Below are positions 9,901-18,608 of a DNA stretch of 64,000 nucleotides, piece after piece. This DNA is from OLB6 sp964493635 (lineage in GTDB: Bacteria; Bacteroidota; Ignavibacteria; Kapaibacteriales; Kapaibacteriaceae): NCBI GenBank assembly GCA_964493635.1, contig CAZBOW010000003.1, forward strand, positions 77,318 to 141,317, written 5' to 3'. The position numbers were made by a program, and so were the translations under genes. The notes beneath the pieces were generated by a model, which ran no database searches, was not told where the DNA came from, and was given only the letters and a program-made list of their open reading frames with translations. How positions within the stretch are numbered: position 1 is the first letter of the stretch; each line of letters begins with the position of its first letter.

Positions 9901-10295
9901 GCATTACTGCAGCGGGTGAGTCGGATGCTGGTTCTTATATGTGTACCGTCGCTGGTACCTGTGGCGAGGTAACGTCCCAAGCCGCAACCGTAGAAGTTCG
10001 TCCTGCGACCTCGGTTCTCGAGGATGTTGTAGCGGACTACTCCCTGCGAGTTCTGGGTCCTACGCCGTCGTCCAGTGTTGTCAATATCGAGTTGAGCGCC
10101 CCACGGTCAACGACGGCAACAGTACGATTGGTAGATCTCCATGGCACGGCTACGGCACTCGTTCAAAGCTTAGAGGTTGCAGGTGGAGTGCAGACGATGG
10201 CATTGGACGTAACATCGGTTGTCTCTGGCGCCTATGGACTGGAGATTGTTCTTGATGGTCGAGTACTGCGGAGCATGTTGCTCATAGAGCGATAG
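6997..10295 (+). CDS. Exported SBBP-repeat/Ig-repeat protein with type IX sorting domain
   Basis: A large surface or secreted protein, 1,047 residues after collapsing the false gap at 9599-9698. The ATG at 6997 gives a clean signal peptide (IVAFGAPLLVAMFSIQAMA); ATG 6934 would add an Arg/Ser-rich run encoded by the 12-bp repeats. In order: a DUF7948-like domain (VHGFVPNEGQWPSEVLFL), several SBBP beta-propeller repeats (for example DGNIYITGETLSNNLP, GSVYVAGGTTSN, each with YYGG or YIGG), two Ig-like domains with YQWRKNG and YQWMKDG, and a C-terminal Por-type sorting domain ending GAYGLEIVLDGRVLRSMLL. Such proteins cross the outer membrane by type IX secretion; the specific role is unknown. A terminator hairpin follows. 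Confidence 0.8.
9544..9753. other. Scaffold gap with duplicated 55-bp flanks
   Basis: Bases 9544-9598 and 9699-9753 are identical over 55 bp around exactly 100 N, the same pattern as at 904-1113. Removing 155 bp joins the first Ig-like domain to the second in frame (VQVDPATAVTKQPENV). It is very probably an assembly overlap. Because the protein is repetitive here, loss of one true Ig repeat cannot be excluded. Confidence 0.85.
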
Positions 10296-10321
10296 ATCGT
10301 CACGTGTACGGAAACAATGGG

Positions 10322-10353
10322 AACGCCACTGAAGGTCAACTTTAGTGGCGTTT
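10322..10353 (+). terminator. Rho-independent terminator after the SBBP protein gene
   Basis: A 9-bp perfect stem, AACGCCACT (10322-10330) with AGTGGCGTT (10344-10352), encloses a 13-base loop and leads into a T-rich stretch (TTTCTCGTTTT). It lies 27 bp after the stop codon and before the suf promoter. Confidence 0.75.
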
Positions 10354-10408
10354 CTCGTTTTGGGAACCCTGCGGAGGCAAACGCGGTTATATCGGACCAA
10401 AATGGTCG

Positions 10409-10416
10409 TATATTTG
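10409..10416 (+). promoter_or_regulatory. -7 promoter element of the suf gene run
   Basis: TATATTTG fits the Bacteroidota TAnnTTTG element and sits 29 bp before the sufB ATG, downstream of the terminator. No clear TTG -33 box is seen. No other strong promoter is apparent before 19.9 kb, apart from short gaps at 16006-16075 and 17298-17346 (and a 53-bp space at 16403-16455). Confidence 0.6.
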
Positions 10417-10445
10417 TGCCTCTCCACACCACTGAATAGGGTTCC

Positions 10446-11900
10446 ATGTCCGACGTCCCAGACTCCCAGCACGTGTTGGACGATGTTGTCCAACGCGAGT
10501 ACCAGTATGGCTTTAGCTCCGACATCGAACAGGAGTTGCTCGAAAAAGGCCTCACTGAGGACACCGTCCGATTCATCTCGGCGAAGAAAAACGAGCCAGA
10601 GTGGATGTTAGAGTGGCGCCTGAATGCATTTCGAACCTGGCAGCGCATGACGGAGCCAACGTGGCCCAACGTGACGTATCCGGTCATCGACTTTCAGGAG
10701 ATCATCTACTGGGCAGCCCCAAAGAAGAAGGAGGGCCCCGCCTCCTTAGACGATGTTGATCCTGAGCTCCTTGCCACCTTTGAGAAGCTCGGCATCCCGC
10801 TGGACGAGCAAAAAATGCTCACCGGAGTGGCGGTGGACGCCGTCCTCGATTCGGTGTCGGTAAAGACGACCTTCCAGGAAGCGCTCAAGAAGGAAGGTGT
10901 GATTTTTTGCCCGATGTCCGAGGCCATTCAGGAGCATCCCGACCTTGTGCGCAAGTACTTGGGTTCGGTTGTACCGGTAAGTGACAACTTCTATGCTGCA
11001 CTCAACTCCGCTGTGTTCAGCGACGGCTCGTTCGTCTACATTCCCAAGGGCGTTCGGTGCCCGATGGAGTTGAGCACGTATTTCCGCATCAATGCCCGTA
11101 ATACCGGACAGTTCGAGCGAACGTTGATTATTGCCGATGAAGCGTCGTATGTGAGCTACCTTGAGGGCTGCACCGCTCCGCAGCGCGATGAGAACCAGCT
11201 CCACGCAGCCGTCGTGGAGTTGGTAGCGCACCAAGATGCAGAGATCAAGTACTCTACCGTCCAGAACTGGTATCCTGGCGACGCCGAGGGGAAGGGTGGC
11301 ATCTACAACTTCGTTACCAAGCGGGGAATCTGTGAGGGGGCTCGCAGTAAGATCTCATGGACCCAGGTGGAGACCGGCTCGGCCGTCACGTGGAAGTATC
11401 CCAGCTGTATCCTCAAGGGAGATCACTCCATTGGAGAGTTCTACAGTGTAGCCGTCACGAATCACTACCAGCAGGCCGATACCGGAACAAAGATGATCCA
11501 CATCGGTAAGAACACGCGGTCGCGGATCGTCTCGAAGGGGATCTCTGCCGGGAGGTCGCAGAATTCGTATCGAGGCTTGGTCCGGATGAATGCCACGGCT
11601 ACGAACGGGTGGAACTACTCCCAGTGCGACTCGCTGCTGATTGGAGATCAGTGCGGAGCTCACACCTTCCCCTATCTCGAAACAGCAAATAGCACGGCGA
11701 CGGTGGAGCACGAGGCTACAACGTCCAAGATTGGTGAAGACATGCTGTTCTACTGTAATCAACGAGGAATCGACACCGAAGCTGCCGTGGCGCTGATCGT
11801 CAACGGCTATGCCCGTGATGTCATCAATCAGCTTCCGATGGAGTTCGCCGTGGAAGCGCAGAAACTGCTCGCAATATCTCTGGAAGGAAGCGTAGGCTAA
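10446..11900 (+). CDS. sufB: Fe-S cluster assembly protein SufB
   Basis: This core scaffold of the SUF system builds Fe-S clusters with SufC and SufD in the cytoplasm. At 484 residues it has the usual length. Family signatures include PVSDNFYAALNSAVFSDGSFVYIPKGVRCPMELSTYFRIN, the central beta-helix (YLEGCTAPQRDENQLHAAVVELVA) and the C-terminal GEDMLFYCNQRGIDTEAAVALIVNGYARDV. It is the first gene of the run and ends TAATG onto sufC. Confidence 0.97.
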   Translation: MSDVPDSQHVLDDVVQREYQYGFSSDIEQELLEKGLTEDTVRFISAKKNEPEWMLEWRLNAFRTWQRMTEPTWPNVTYPVIDFQEIIYWAAPKKKEGPASLDDVDPELLATFEKLGIPLDEQKMLTGVAVDAVLDSVSVKTTFQEALKKEGVIFCPMSEAIQEHPDLVRKYLGSVVPVSDNFYAALNSAVFSDGSFVYIPKGVRCPMELSTYFRINARNTGQFERTLIIADEASYVSYLEGCTAPQRDENQLHAAVVELVAHQDAEIKYSTVQNWYPGDAEGKGGIYNFVTKRGICEGARSKISWTQVETGSAVTWKYPSCILKGDHSIGEFYSVAVTNHYQQADTGTKMIHIGKNTRSRIVSKGISAGRSQNSYRGLVRMNATATNGWNYSQCDSLLIGDQCGAHTFPYLETANSTATVEHEATTSKIGEDMLFYCNQRGIDTEAAVALIVNGYARDVINQLPMEFAVEAQKLLAISLEGSVG

Positions 11901-12667
11901 TGAAACCGATTCTTGAAATCACGAACCTGCATGCCAGTATCGACGGCACCGAGATCCTGAAGGGGATTAATCTTACTATCCAGCCGGGAGAGGTCCATGC
12001 GGTGATGGGGCCGAATGGCTCAGGAAAGAGCACGCTGGCAAGCGTTCTGGCCGGCCGCCAAGAGTATACCGTTACCGAAGGGACCGTGGTGTTCCACGGT
12101 AATGATCTCTTGGAGATGTCGCCTGAAGACCGGGCACGCGAGGGGCTGTTCCTAGCGTTTCAGTATCCGGTGGAGATCCCCGGTGTGTCGACGGCCAACT
12201 TTCTGAAGTCGGCAGTACAAGCGCAACGGGCTCATCGTGGACTGCCACCGTTGGAGCCCGCAGAATTCTTGGCACTCATGAAGGAGCGGATGTCGCTGGT
12301 GGAAATGAATCCCGCTTTTCTGCAACGTTCACTCAATGAGGGCTTTTCCGGCGGTGAAAAGAAGCGCAATGAGATCTTCCAGATGGCCATGCTGGAACCT
12401 TCACTGGCAATCCTTGATGAAACGGACTCGGGTTTGGACATCGATGCCTTACGCATTGTTGCCAATGGTGTGAACGCCCAGCGGACTCCGGAAAATGGAA
12501 TGATCGTGATTACCCACTACCAGCGCTTGCTCAACTACATTGTTCCGGATGTTGTGCACGTGCTGTGGAACGGACGGATTGTGCGAACGGGCGGAAAGGA
12601 TCTTGCGCTCACGCTAGAAGAGCGTGGATACGATTGGATCAAAACCGATACCGCGGTGGAGGCCTGA
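11900..12667 (+). CDS. sufC: Fe-S assembly ATPase SufC
   Basis: This ABC-type ATPase, 255 residues, drives conformational change in the SufBCD complex. Walker A is GPNGSGKST (about 36-44). The variant signature FSGGEKKRNEI and Walker B LAILDETDSGLDIDAL are the SufC forms, with the Asp-Glu-Thr-Asp sequence that separates it from transporter ATPases. It overlaps sufB by one base (TAATG) and sufD by one base (TGATG). Confidence 0.97.
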   Translation: MKPILEITNLHASIDGTEILKGINLTIQPGEVHAVMGPNGSGKSTLASVLAGRQEYTVTEGTVVFHGNDLLEMSPEDRAREGLFLAFQYPVEIPGVSTANFLKSAVQAQRAHRGLPPLEPAEFLALMKERMSLVEMNPAFLQRSLNEGFSGGEKKRNEIFQMAMLEPSLAILDETDSGLDIDALRIVANGVNAQRTPENGMIVITHYQRLLNYIVPDVVHVLWNGRIVRTGGKDLALTLEERGYDWIKTDTAVEA

Positions 12668-13971
12668 TGTCCGTAGCCTCATTTACGCAGCGTGTCCGGG
12701 AGCACTCTCATCGGCTGCACAACGCCGCAGCCGATGATTTCTACGCTGCCGTGCGAAAGCAGGGCCTTGCAGCATTTGAGCGGATGTCGGTGCCAACTCC
12801 ACGCCACGAGGAGTGGAAGTACACAAACGTGACGTCGATGTTCGACCACACGCTGGAGATAGGAACCACGCAGGTTGAACCAGTGACGGCTGCCCTTGGA
12901 CGCAGCATCACCGATGCGTTGGGAGCCACTGCGATTGTCGTCCGTCTGCAGAACGGTCGTCTCCAAGAAGGTATCGAACTTCCAAGGCTCCCGGGAGTGG
13001 AGATCTACGAATTACGAGAAGGTCAGCTTCCATCAGATCTGGTTGAGGTGTTTGCATCGGTGGCTCACGCTGAGGACCATCCCTTCGTAGCGCTGAACAC
13101 AGCAGTTCACCACAGCACGATCGTGATTCATGTACGCCGGAACGCTGTTGTTGATCAGCCGATTCATGTGGTGTGTTCTGTTGATACGGTGGATGCGGGA
13201 CGATTGTGCACACCGCGTGTACTTGTCGTTGCCGAGACGGGGTCGTCGGCCCTCCTCGTGGAGAGTCACCACTCGGTGGGTGAACATCCCGCCGTGTGCG
13301 TACCTGTAACCGAAGTGGTCCTTCACGCCGGAGCCCACCTTCAACATGTCAAGATTGTAGCTGATGAAGGGCAGGGGAAGCATGTTGGCTATACGGCGGC
13401 GACCGTTGCACGGGATGCGACCTACGCCTCGTATGTAGCATGCTTGGCCGGAGCCTTTACGCGGAACGACGTGGTTGTGCGACTGATCGAACCGGCTGCG
13501 TCGGCCGTACTTGATGGAGTGTCGGTCCTGAGCGGCACCGAGCTGGCCGACAACCATACGGTTGTTGACCACAGGGCACCACATTGCCGAAGTGAGGAAC
13601 TCTACAAAGGCGTGTACGATGGTCGGTCGGTGGGGGTATTCAACGGCAAAATCTTTGTGCAGCCCCATGCCCAAAAAACCGAGGCCTATCAAAGCAGCCA
13701 TGCGCTACTGCTGAGCGACCGTGCACGTATGAATGCCAAGCCCCAGTTGGAAATCTGGGCCGACGACGTGAAGTGTTCGCATGGTGCCACAACGGGACAG
13801 CTTAACGAAGAGGCGGTCTTCTACATGCAGGCTCGCGGAATCGATCGCGCCGCTGCAAAGGCCCTGATGACCTATGCCTTCGCGGCGGAGGTCGTGGAGC
13901 GATTCCCCCATGAGGGCCTGCGTGCATTACTGGAGCAACAGATCGCCCAAAAGTTGGAGCTGTCCGAGTGA
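12667..13971 (+). CDS. sufD: Fe-S cluster assembly protein SufD
   Basis: Partner of SufB in the scaffold complex, needed for iron entry and cluster formation. It has 434 residues from ATG 12667, chosen because it overlaps the sufC stop (TGATG); the open frame upstream lies inside sufC. It shows the N-terminal helical part with PTPRHEEWKYTNV and the C-terminal SufBD core VFNGKIFVQPHAQKTEAYQSS, DDVKCSHGATTGQLNEEAVFYMQARGI and AAKALMTYAFAAEVV. It overlaps sufS by four bases. Confidence 0.96.
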   Translation: MSVASFTQRVREHSHRLHNAAADDFYAAVRKQGLAAFERMSVPTPRHEEWKYTNVTSMFDHTLEIGTTQVEPVTAALGRSITDALGATAIVVRLQNGRLQEGIELPRLPGVEIYELREGQLPSDLVEVFASVAHAEDHPFVALNTAVHHSTIVIHVRRNAVVDQPIHVVCSVDTVDAGRLCTPRVLVVAETGSSALLVESHHSVGEHPAVCVPVTEVVLHAGAHLQHVKIVADEGQGKHVGYTAATVARDATYASYVACLAGAFTRNDVVVRLIEPAASAVLDGVSVLSGTELADNHTVVDHRAPHCRSEELYKGVYDGRSVGVFNGKIFVQPHAQKTEAYQSSHALLLSDRARMNAKPQLEIWADDVKCSHGATTGQLNEEAVFYMQARGIDRAAAKALMTYAFAAEVVERFPHEGLRALLEQQIAQKLELSE

Positions 13972-15203
13972 TCCCGTCGCGCCACTACGACCCACACGCT
14001 GTGCGTGCTCAGTTCCCGATTCTGAGCCGAACGGTCCATGGTGGTGTGCCCCTGGTGTACTTGGACAGTGCAGCCACGACACAAAAACCCGACGTCGTGA
14101 TTACCGCGATTGACCGGTACTACCGCACATCGAATAGCAACGTCCATCGTGCCGCACACGTCCTCAGTTCGGAGGCTACGGCGATCTGGGAAGGGGCTCG
14201 TCGCCGTGTTGCCCAGTTCATTGGTGCTGGGCGTGCCGAGGAAGTGGTCTTTACCCGTGGAACGACGGAGTCGATCAATCTTGTTGCTGCTTCGTGGGGA
14301 TCGATGCACGTGAACTCCGGTGACGAGATTCTGATCACGGGCATGGAGCATCACGCCAATATCGTCCCGTGGCAGATGCTGTGCGAGCGCAGCGGGGCAA
14401 CACTGAAGGTTGTTCCGGTGCTGGATGATGGGTCGCTGGACATGGCTTCCGTTGACGCACTTCTGTCGGAGCGGACGCGACTCTTTGCCATGGTACATGC
14501 TAGCAATACCACGGGCACCATCAACGATGTGGCTGCACTTTGCGCATTGGCCGCCGCCAAAGGTGTTCGCACCCTGGTGGATGGTGCGCAGGCCGTCTTG
14601 CATCAGCCCGTGGATGTCCAAGCGATTGGTTGTGATTTCTACGTGTTCTCCGCTCACAAGCTTTATGGACCTACCGGCATCGGCGTACTCTGGGGGCGCT
14701 ATGATCTGCTCGAGACCATGCCGCCGTATCAGGGAGGGGGAGCGATGATTCAGCACGTTTCGCTGGAACGATCGATCTACGAAGCACCGCCCTTGCGTTT
14801 TGAGGCTGGGACGCCTCACATCGCCGGAGCTGCTGGACTACAGGCTGCCCTCGATTGGTTCGATACCCTTGATCTTGCGGAGATGGAACGACACGAAGAA
14901 TACTTGACGCAACGCACTACGGAGGTGGTCGGCCAGATCGATGGTGCGCGGGTGATCGGCACCGCCCCACGTAAGATTGGCGTTGTATCGTTTGTTATCG
15001 ACGGCATTCATGGGACAGATCTGGGAATGCTCCTAGATGAACAAGGTGTTGCAACCCGTACCGGACATCACTGCACCATGCCCCTGCTCGAGAGATTTAA
15101 CGTGGGCTCGACGTGTAGGGTGTCCTTTGCGGCCTACTCCACAACCGAAGATGTTGATGTTTTTGAACGTGCCTTGACAAAAGCCGTGCGGATGTTACGA
15201 TGA
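13968..15203 (+). CDS. sufS: Cysteine desulfurase SufS
   Basis: This PLP enzyme takes sulfur from cysteine and passes it as persulfide to SufE. It has 411 residues. The start is GTG 13968, overlapping the sufD stop (GTGA). Visible are EHHANIVPWQ, the PLP-site DGAQAV and SAHKLYGPTGIGVLW (Schiff-base Lys), and the C-terminal RTGHHCTMPLLERF bearing the active-site Cys on the short group II-type loop. It is coupled to sufE through ATGA. Confidence 0.97.
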   Translation: MIPSRHYDPHAVRAQFPILSRTVHGGVPLVYLDSAATTQKPDVVITAIDRYYRTSNSNVHRAAHVLSSEATAIWEGARRRVAQFIGAGRAEEVVFTRGTTESINLVAASWGSMHVNSGDEILITGMEHHANIVPWQMLCERSGATLKVVPVLDDGSLDMASVDALLSERTRLFAMVHASNTTGTINDVAALCALAAAKGVRTLVDGAQAVLHQPVDVQAIGCDFYVFSAHKLYGPTGIGVLWGRYDLLETMPPYQGGGAMIQHVSLERSIYEAPPLRFEAGTPHIAGAAGLQAALDWFDTLDLAEMERHEEYLTQRTTEVVGQIDGARVIGTAPRKIGVVSFVIDGIHGTDLGMLLDEQGVATRTGHHCTMPLLERFNVGSTCRVSFAAYSTTEDVDVFERALTKAVRMLR

Positions 15204-15628
15204 CGATTGCGGACACGATTACCGATCTGGCACAGCAGCTGGAGCAGTTCCCAGACTGGGAAGATCGCTATGCCCACATCATTGCCATGGGGAAGCACCT
15301 CACACCGTATCCGGAGGAGTTTCGATCGGACGACTTCTTGGTCCGTGGATGCCAATCCCGCGTGTGGCTGCATCCGTCGATCGACCAGGGTGTTGTGCAT
15401 TTCGACGCCGACAGCGATGCTTTGATTGTCAAGGGGCTTGTGGCCATGTTGATGAAGATTTACAATCATCGAACACCTGATGAAATTCTCTCTGTGCCCG
15501 CGGACTTTGTCGCCCGACTTGGTCTTGATGCACACCTTTCTCAAAACCGAGCGAACGGACTGTCGGCTATGATGAAGCAACTGGCACTCTATGCGCTGGC
15601 ATACAAAGTTTCTGGAGCCACGAGATGA
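15200..15628 (+). CDS. sufE: Sulfur acceptor SufE
   Basis: A 142-residue protein that accepts sulfur from SufS and stimulates it. The acceptor Cys is C51 in LVRGCQSRVWL, in the expected family context, followed by LIVKGLVAMLMKIYN. It overlaps the genes on both sides by 4 bp (ATGA), so it is clearly translated as part of the suf set. Confidence 0.95.
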   Translation: MTIADTITDLAQQLEQFPDWEDRYAHIIAMGKHLTPYPEEFRSDDFLVRGCQSRVWLHPSIDQGVVHFDADSDALIVKGLVAMLMKIYNHRTPDEILSVPADFVARLGLDAHLSQNRANGLSAMMKQLALYALAYKVSGATR

Positions 15629-16005
15629 GTCAGAATGATAATCAGATTCAGAATCCGATTCAGAATCAGATTCAGAGTCAGACTCACGATGCAAACCACG
15701 TTGCGCACCTCCGGGATCGCGTCATCGAGGCGATCAAAACGGTCTTCGACCCGGAGATTCCCGTTGATGTGTATGAACTCGGGCTGATCTATGAAGTGGT
15801 CACGTCGCTCGATGGCGGCGTCTTGATTGTGATGACACTCACGACCCCCAACTGTCCGTCGGCACAGACGTTGCCACAGGACGTGGAGAACGCCGCTCGA
15901 TCGGTGGATGGTGTTACCGATGTGCACATCAAACTCACCTTCGACCCACCGTGGGATAAAACGATGATGTCGGAAGCTGCTCTGTTTGCCATGGGGCTCT
16001 ACTGA
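15625..16005 (+). CDS. sufT: SufT-like MIP18/DUF59 Fe-S protein
   Basis: A 126-residue DUF59 (MIP18) protein, thought to act in Fe-S maturation or carrier function. The family core is VFDPEIPVDVYELGLIYEV, then the conserved TLTTPNCPSAQTLPQDVE and the C-terminal LTFDPPWDKTMMSE. It begins with an unusual Gln/Asn-rich leader of about 20 residues encoded by a short sequence repeat (15641-15686), which looks length-variable. It is coupled to sufE by ATGA. Confidence 0.92.
   Translation: MSQNDNQIQNPIQNQIQSQTHDANHVAHLRDRVIEAIKTVFDPEIPVDVYELGLIYEVVTSLDGGVLIVMTLTTPNCPSAQTLPQDVENAARSVDGVTDVHIKLTFDPPWDKTMMSEAALFAMGLY
15641..15686 (+). repeat. Imperfect CAGATT/CAGAATC repeats in the sufT 5' end
   Basis: Short repeats of CAGATT, CAGAAT and CAGAGT in varying order encode the N-terminal Gln/Asn-rich segment of the SufT-like protein. 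Units are in multiples of three, so changes in copy number would alter length without shifting the frame. Confidence 0.7.
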
Positions 16006-16075
16006 GCGCAGTATTGCAGAACATATTCCGAACTTTGAACACTACGCACTTGACGCAATCAACTTTACCAACGCT

Positions 16076-16402
16076 ATGTCAAACGATTTCGATCAACAGT
16101 CAGAACTCACCGATGCTGCTCCACAAACACGTCGCGTCAAAATTCGCATGTATGGCGAAGAGCACGAATTCGACGTGCGCCCGGAAGAAACGATTCTGAC
16201 AGCAGCTCAGCGAGCCGACATTGATCCACCGTACGCCTGTCAAATTGGTGCATGTTGTACCTGTAGGGCGAAGCTGCTCTCCGGAAAGGTACAAATGGAC
16301 GAGCGCGAGGCACTCTCCGACGAGGAGATCGCCGAGGGGTACGTTCTAACATGTCAGTCCCACCCACTTACGGACGACGTCTTTGCGGACTACGATCAGT
16401 AG
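16076..16402 (+). CDS. 2Fe-2S ferredoxin
   Basis: A plant-type 2Fe-2S ferredoxin of 108 residues. Ligands are C55, C60, C63 and C93 (YACQIGACCTCRAKLLSG, VLTCQSHP); an extra Cys at 61 lies inside the loop. I chose ATG 16076; the frame is open 30 codons further upstream but that part overlaps sufT and looks random. Seventy bases separate it from sufT. Position between SUF genes and an Rrf2 regulator suggests it gives electrons to cluster assembly (inference). Confidence 0.92.
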   Translation: MSNDFDQQSELTDAAPQTRRVKIRMYGEEHEFDVRPEETILTAAQRADIDPPYACQIGACCTCRAKLLSGKVQMDEREALSDEEIAEGYVLTCQSHPLTDDVFADYDQ

Positions 16403-16455
16403 GGAGGGTGAACCAGTGGTGAGCCACTACGCATGAAGAAGGTCGAGGTAGCACG

Positions 16456-16890
16456 ATGGTCAGACTTTCCAAACGAACAGAGTATGCTCTCATGGTAGTC
16501 CAGTACATGGCGGTTCGTCCCCATGTACAGATTTCTGCCAAGGAGCTAGCCCAACGTCTTGAACTTCCTCCGGCGCTCATGGCCAAGGTGGTCCAGGCCC
16601 TGGTCCGAGGCCAGGTTCTAACCTCCGTGTTAGGGGCGGGAGGGGGCTACCGGTTTAAGAGAAGTACGACGGATGTGTCGATTGCCGACGTGATCGAGGC
16701 CGTTGAGGGTCAGCAAGGGAGCTTAGTAGACTGCCAGGAAACCAATCACGACGGCTGTGAGATGCAGGTGACCTGTATGATTCGCGAGCCCCTTGCCCTC
16801 CTGAACGAACAGATTATCCTAACGCTAAAAACAATGACCGTGGCCGATCTCGTGCGGCCACAACGTACAGTACAATTGGAGGTACCATGA
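16456..16890 (+). CDS. Rrf2-family Fe-S-type transcriptional regulator
   Basis: A 144-residue Rrf2 winged-helix regulator of the IscR/SufR/NsrR group. The DNA-binding part spans about residues 1-70 (RLSKRTEYALMVVQYMA, then the GAGGGYRFKR wing). Three cysteines, C93, C101 and C107 (spacing CX7C, CX5C), sit where Fe-S ligands occur in this group, so it likely senses cluster status and controls the surrounding genes (inference). It overlaps the next gene by 4 bp (ATGA). Which of IscR-, SufR- or NsrR-type sensing it uses cannot be told. Confidence 0.88.
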   Translation: MVRLSKRTEYALMVVQYMAVRPHVQISAKELAQRLELPPALMAKVVQALVRGQVLTSVLGAGGGYRFKRSTTDVSIADVIEAVEGQQGSLVDCQETNHDGCEMQVTCMIREPLALLNEQIILTLKTMTVADLVRPQRTVQLEVP

Positions 16891-17297
16891 GCGAAACCGC
16901 AAGCATGATGATGATGGGAGTCGAGGATGTGTCGATCCCGACCGGCATCACCGGAACCGACGCTGGCGATAACATCACGGTCACGGCAAAGGCCATCAAG
17001 CAGGTCAAAACCGTCAAGGCCGAGAATAACATTCCGGAGTCCTACGGTCTTCGACTGGGAGTGAAGGGTGGTGGTTGCTCCGGGATGTCGTATACCCTGG
17101 GCTTCGACCCGGAGGCGCGCGAGCACGATCTGGTGCTCGAGGCCGATGGCGTGCCCGTGTTCATCGATTCCAAGAGCATGTTCTATCTCATGGGCATGAC
17201 CCTTGACTTCAGCGACGGCTTGATGGGCAAGGGCTTTGTCTTCAACAATCCCAACGCCACGAAGACCTGCGGCTGCGGATCATCGTTTAGTGCCTAA
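16887..17297 (+). CDS. IscA/ErpA-type Fe-S carrier
   Basis: An A-type carrier of 136 residues that moves Fe-S clusters from the scaffold to apoproteins. The three conserved cysteines are C64 (KGGGCSGMSY) and C128/C130 (TCGCGSSFSA). About 25 residues precede the usual domain start, beginning with a run of methionines. It is translationally coupled to the Rrf2 gene (ATGA). Confidence 0.94.
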   Translation: MSETASMMMMGVEDVSIPTGITGTDAGDNITVTAKAIKQVKTVKAENNIPESYGLRLGVKGGGCSGMSYTLGFDPEAREHDLVLEADGVPVFIDSKSMFYLMGMTLDFSDGLMGKGFVFNNPNATKTCGCGSSFSA

Positions 17298-17346
17298 GCC
17301 GACGGAAGTCCACGGAATTCACCACCACACATCGAGGAACAGAAAA

Positions 17347-17973
17347 ATGTCGAAAGAATGGAAGTTCAACCCGCGTCCGTATTCGGATGAAGAAGCTAAA
17401 GAGTTGCTCAAAGGTGTTGTGTCGCCGGAAACAGCGGACTGGCATTACAACACGCACCACAAAGGGTACGTGACCTTCCTCAACAAGATTGAAGAGAAGT
17501 TGCCATCGGCCGACAAATCTGCTGCCAACGGCAACTGGAGTGATTTTGGCGAGTTGAAGCGCCGCCTGACCTGGAACCACGCCGGTACGGTGCTCCATGA
17601 TGTCTACTGGGAAGTTCTCGGCGGTGATGGCGATCATACGAAGGGTCCGGATGTTGTGGCGGCCATCGAAGCCGAGTTCGGTTCCATCGATGCCTGGAAG
17701 GCCGACTTCCTTGCTACGTCGCTGGCAGCGAAGCTGTCTGGATGGGGCGTGCTGACCTTCGACCAGCTCTACTCCGGCCGACTGCTCAATGTTCTGGTGG
17801 ACGAGCACCACTACGGCGCGATCTGGGGCGGTATTCCGCTGATCTCGTGCGACGTCTTTGAGCATGCCTACTACCACAAAGACGGCCCTGGTCGCAAGGC
17901 GTACATTGAGAACTTCCTGAACAATCTGCACTGGGGTAGGATCAACGCTCGCTACCTGAAGTTTGTCAAGTGA
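17347..17973 (+). CDS. sodB: Fe/Mn superoxide dismutase
   Basis: A cytoplasmic enzyme, 208 residues, that dismutates superoxide. Metal ligands H33 (ADWHYNTHHKGYV), H78 (TWNHAG), D169 and H173 (SCDVFEHAYY) are all present. The first-ligand region KGVVSPETADWHYNTHHKGYV and the NHAGTVLHDVYWE segment look more like archaeal-type SODs than the usual proteobacterial LEPHIS form, an impression only. Whether it uses Fe or Mn cannot be settled by eye. The start ATG 17347 follows a purine-rich stretch; it lies 49 bp after the IscA-type gene. Confidence 0.93.
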   Translation: MSKEWKFNPRPYSDEEAKELLKGVVSPETADWHYNTHHKGYVTFLNKIEEKLPSADKSAANGNWSDFGELKRRLTWNHAGTVLHDVYWEVLGGDGDHTKGPDVVAAIEAEFGSIDAWKADFLATSLAAKLSGWGVLTFDQLYSGRLLNVLVDEHHYGAIWGGIPLISCDVFEHAYYHKDGPGRKAYIENFLNNLHWGRINARYLKFVK

Positions 17974-18608
17974 CACTCGGTCTGTTCCCTTTGCACGTAG
18001 TCCTGTTTCCGGACTCGCGCCTACCGTTGCATATCTTCGAGCCCCGTTACCGCACCCTGATTCGGGAGTGTTGGGAAGGGGGCTCGTCGTTTGGTATTCA
18101 TCTGATTGATCATGGTCATCTCTATCCGGTAGGATGTCTGGCAACGGTGGTCGAGATGGTCGAGGAGTACGACGACGGACGGATGGACATCATGGTCCAG
18201 GGGACGTCGAGGGTTCGACTGCTCGAGATGAAAACTTCAGACAAGCCGTACGCCGTTGGTGAGGTTGATGGCGTGGAAGATCTCGTCGAGCCAGTGTTGG
18301 AGGAACTGCAGCAACAGTGTATCGACCTCTACCACGAGGTCTTGGCCGTTGCCTACGGCTCCGAGGGCTCCGCCTATTCGATCCGCTCGGTAGAGCCAAA
18401 CCTCTCGTTCAAAATCGCACCGAAGTGTGGCCTGTCGCTGGATCAGAAGCAGCACCTACTGGAGCTGATGTCCGAGCGCGTGCGATTGGAAGTACTGCAC
18501 GACCATCTCTCCGAATTGCTGCCTACGCTTCGTAAGGCCGACCTCGTGCAGCGCATTGTGCGCAACGATGGATACCTCCCAGCGATCGATCCCGATACAA
18601 CCACATGA
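17970..18608 (+). CDS. Stand-alone Lon N-terminal (LON substrate-binding) domain protein
   Basis: A 212-residue protein consisting of the LON substrate-recognition domain only. It shows LGLFPLHVVLFPDSRLPLHIFEPRYRTLIREC and FGIHLIDHGHLYPVGCLATVVEM, followed by a helical tail. There is no AAA or protease part, so it cannot itself degrade protein. Such proteins are widespread but of unclear role; adaptor-like substrate binding is a guess. The start is GTG 17970, overlapping the sodB stop (GTGA); its own stop overlaps the next ATG. Confidence 0.9.
   Translation: MTLGLFPLHVVLFPDSRLPLHIFEPRYRTLIRECWEGGSSFGIHLIDHGHLYPVGCLATVVEMVEEYDDGRMDIMVQGTSRVRLLEMKTSDKPYAVGEVDGVEDLVEPVLEELQQQCIDLYHEVLAVAYGSEGSAYSIRSVEPNLSFKIAPKCGLSLDQKQHLLELMSERVRLEVLHDHLSELLPTLRKADLVQRIVRNDGYLPAIDPDTTT

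Noticed and set aside
13872..14819. Long minus-strand open frame (315 codons) antisense to sufS
   Set aside because: No recognisable motif; composition mirrors the sufS codons.
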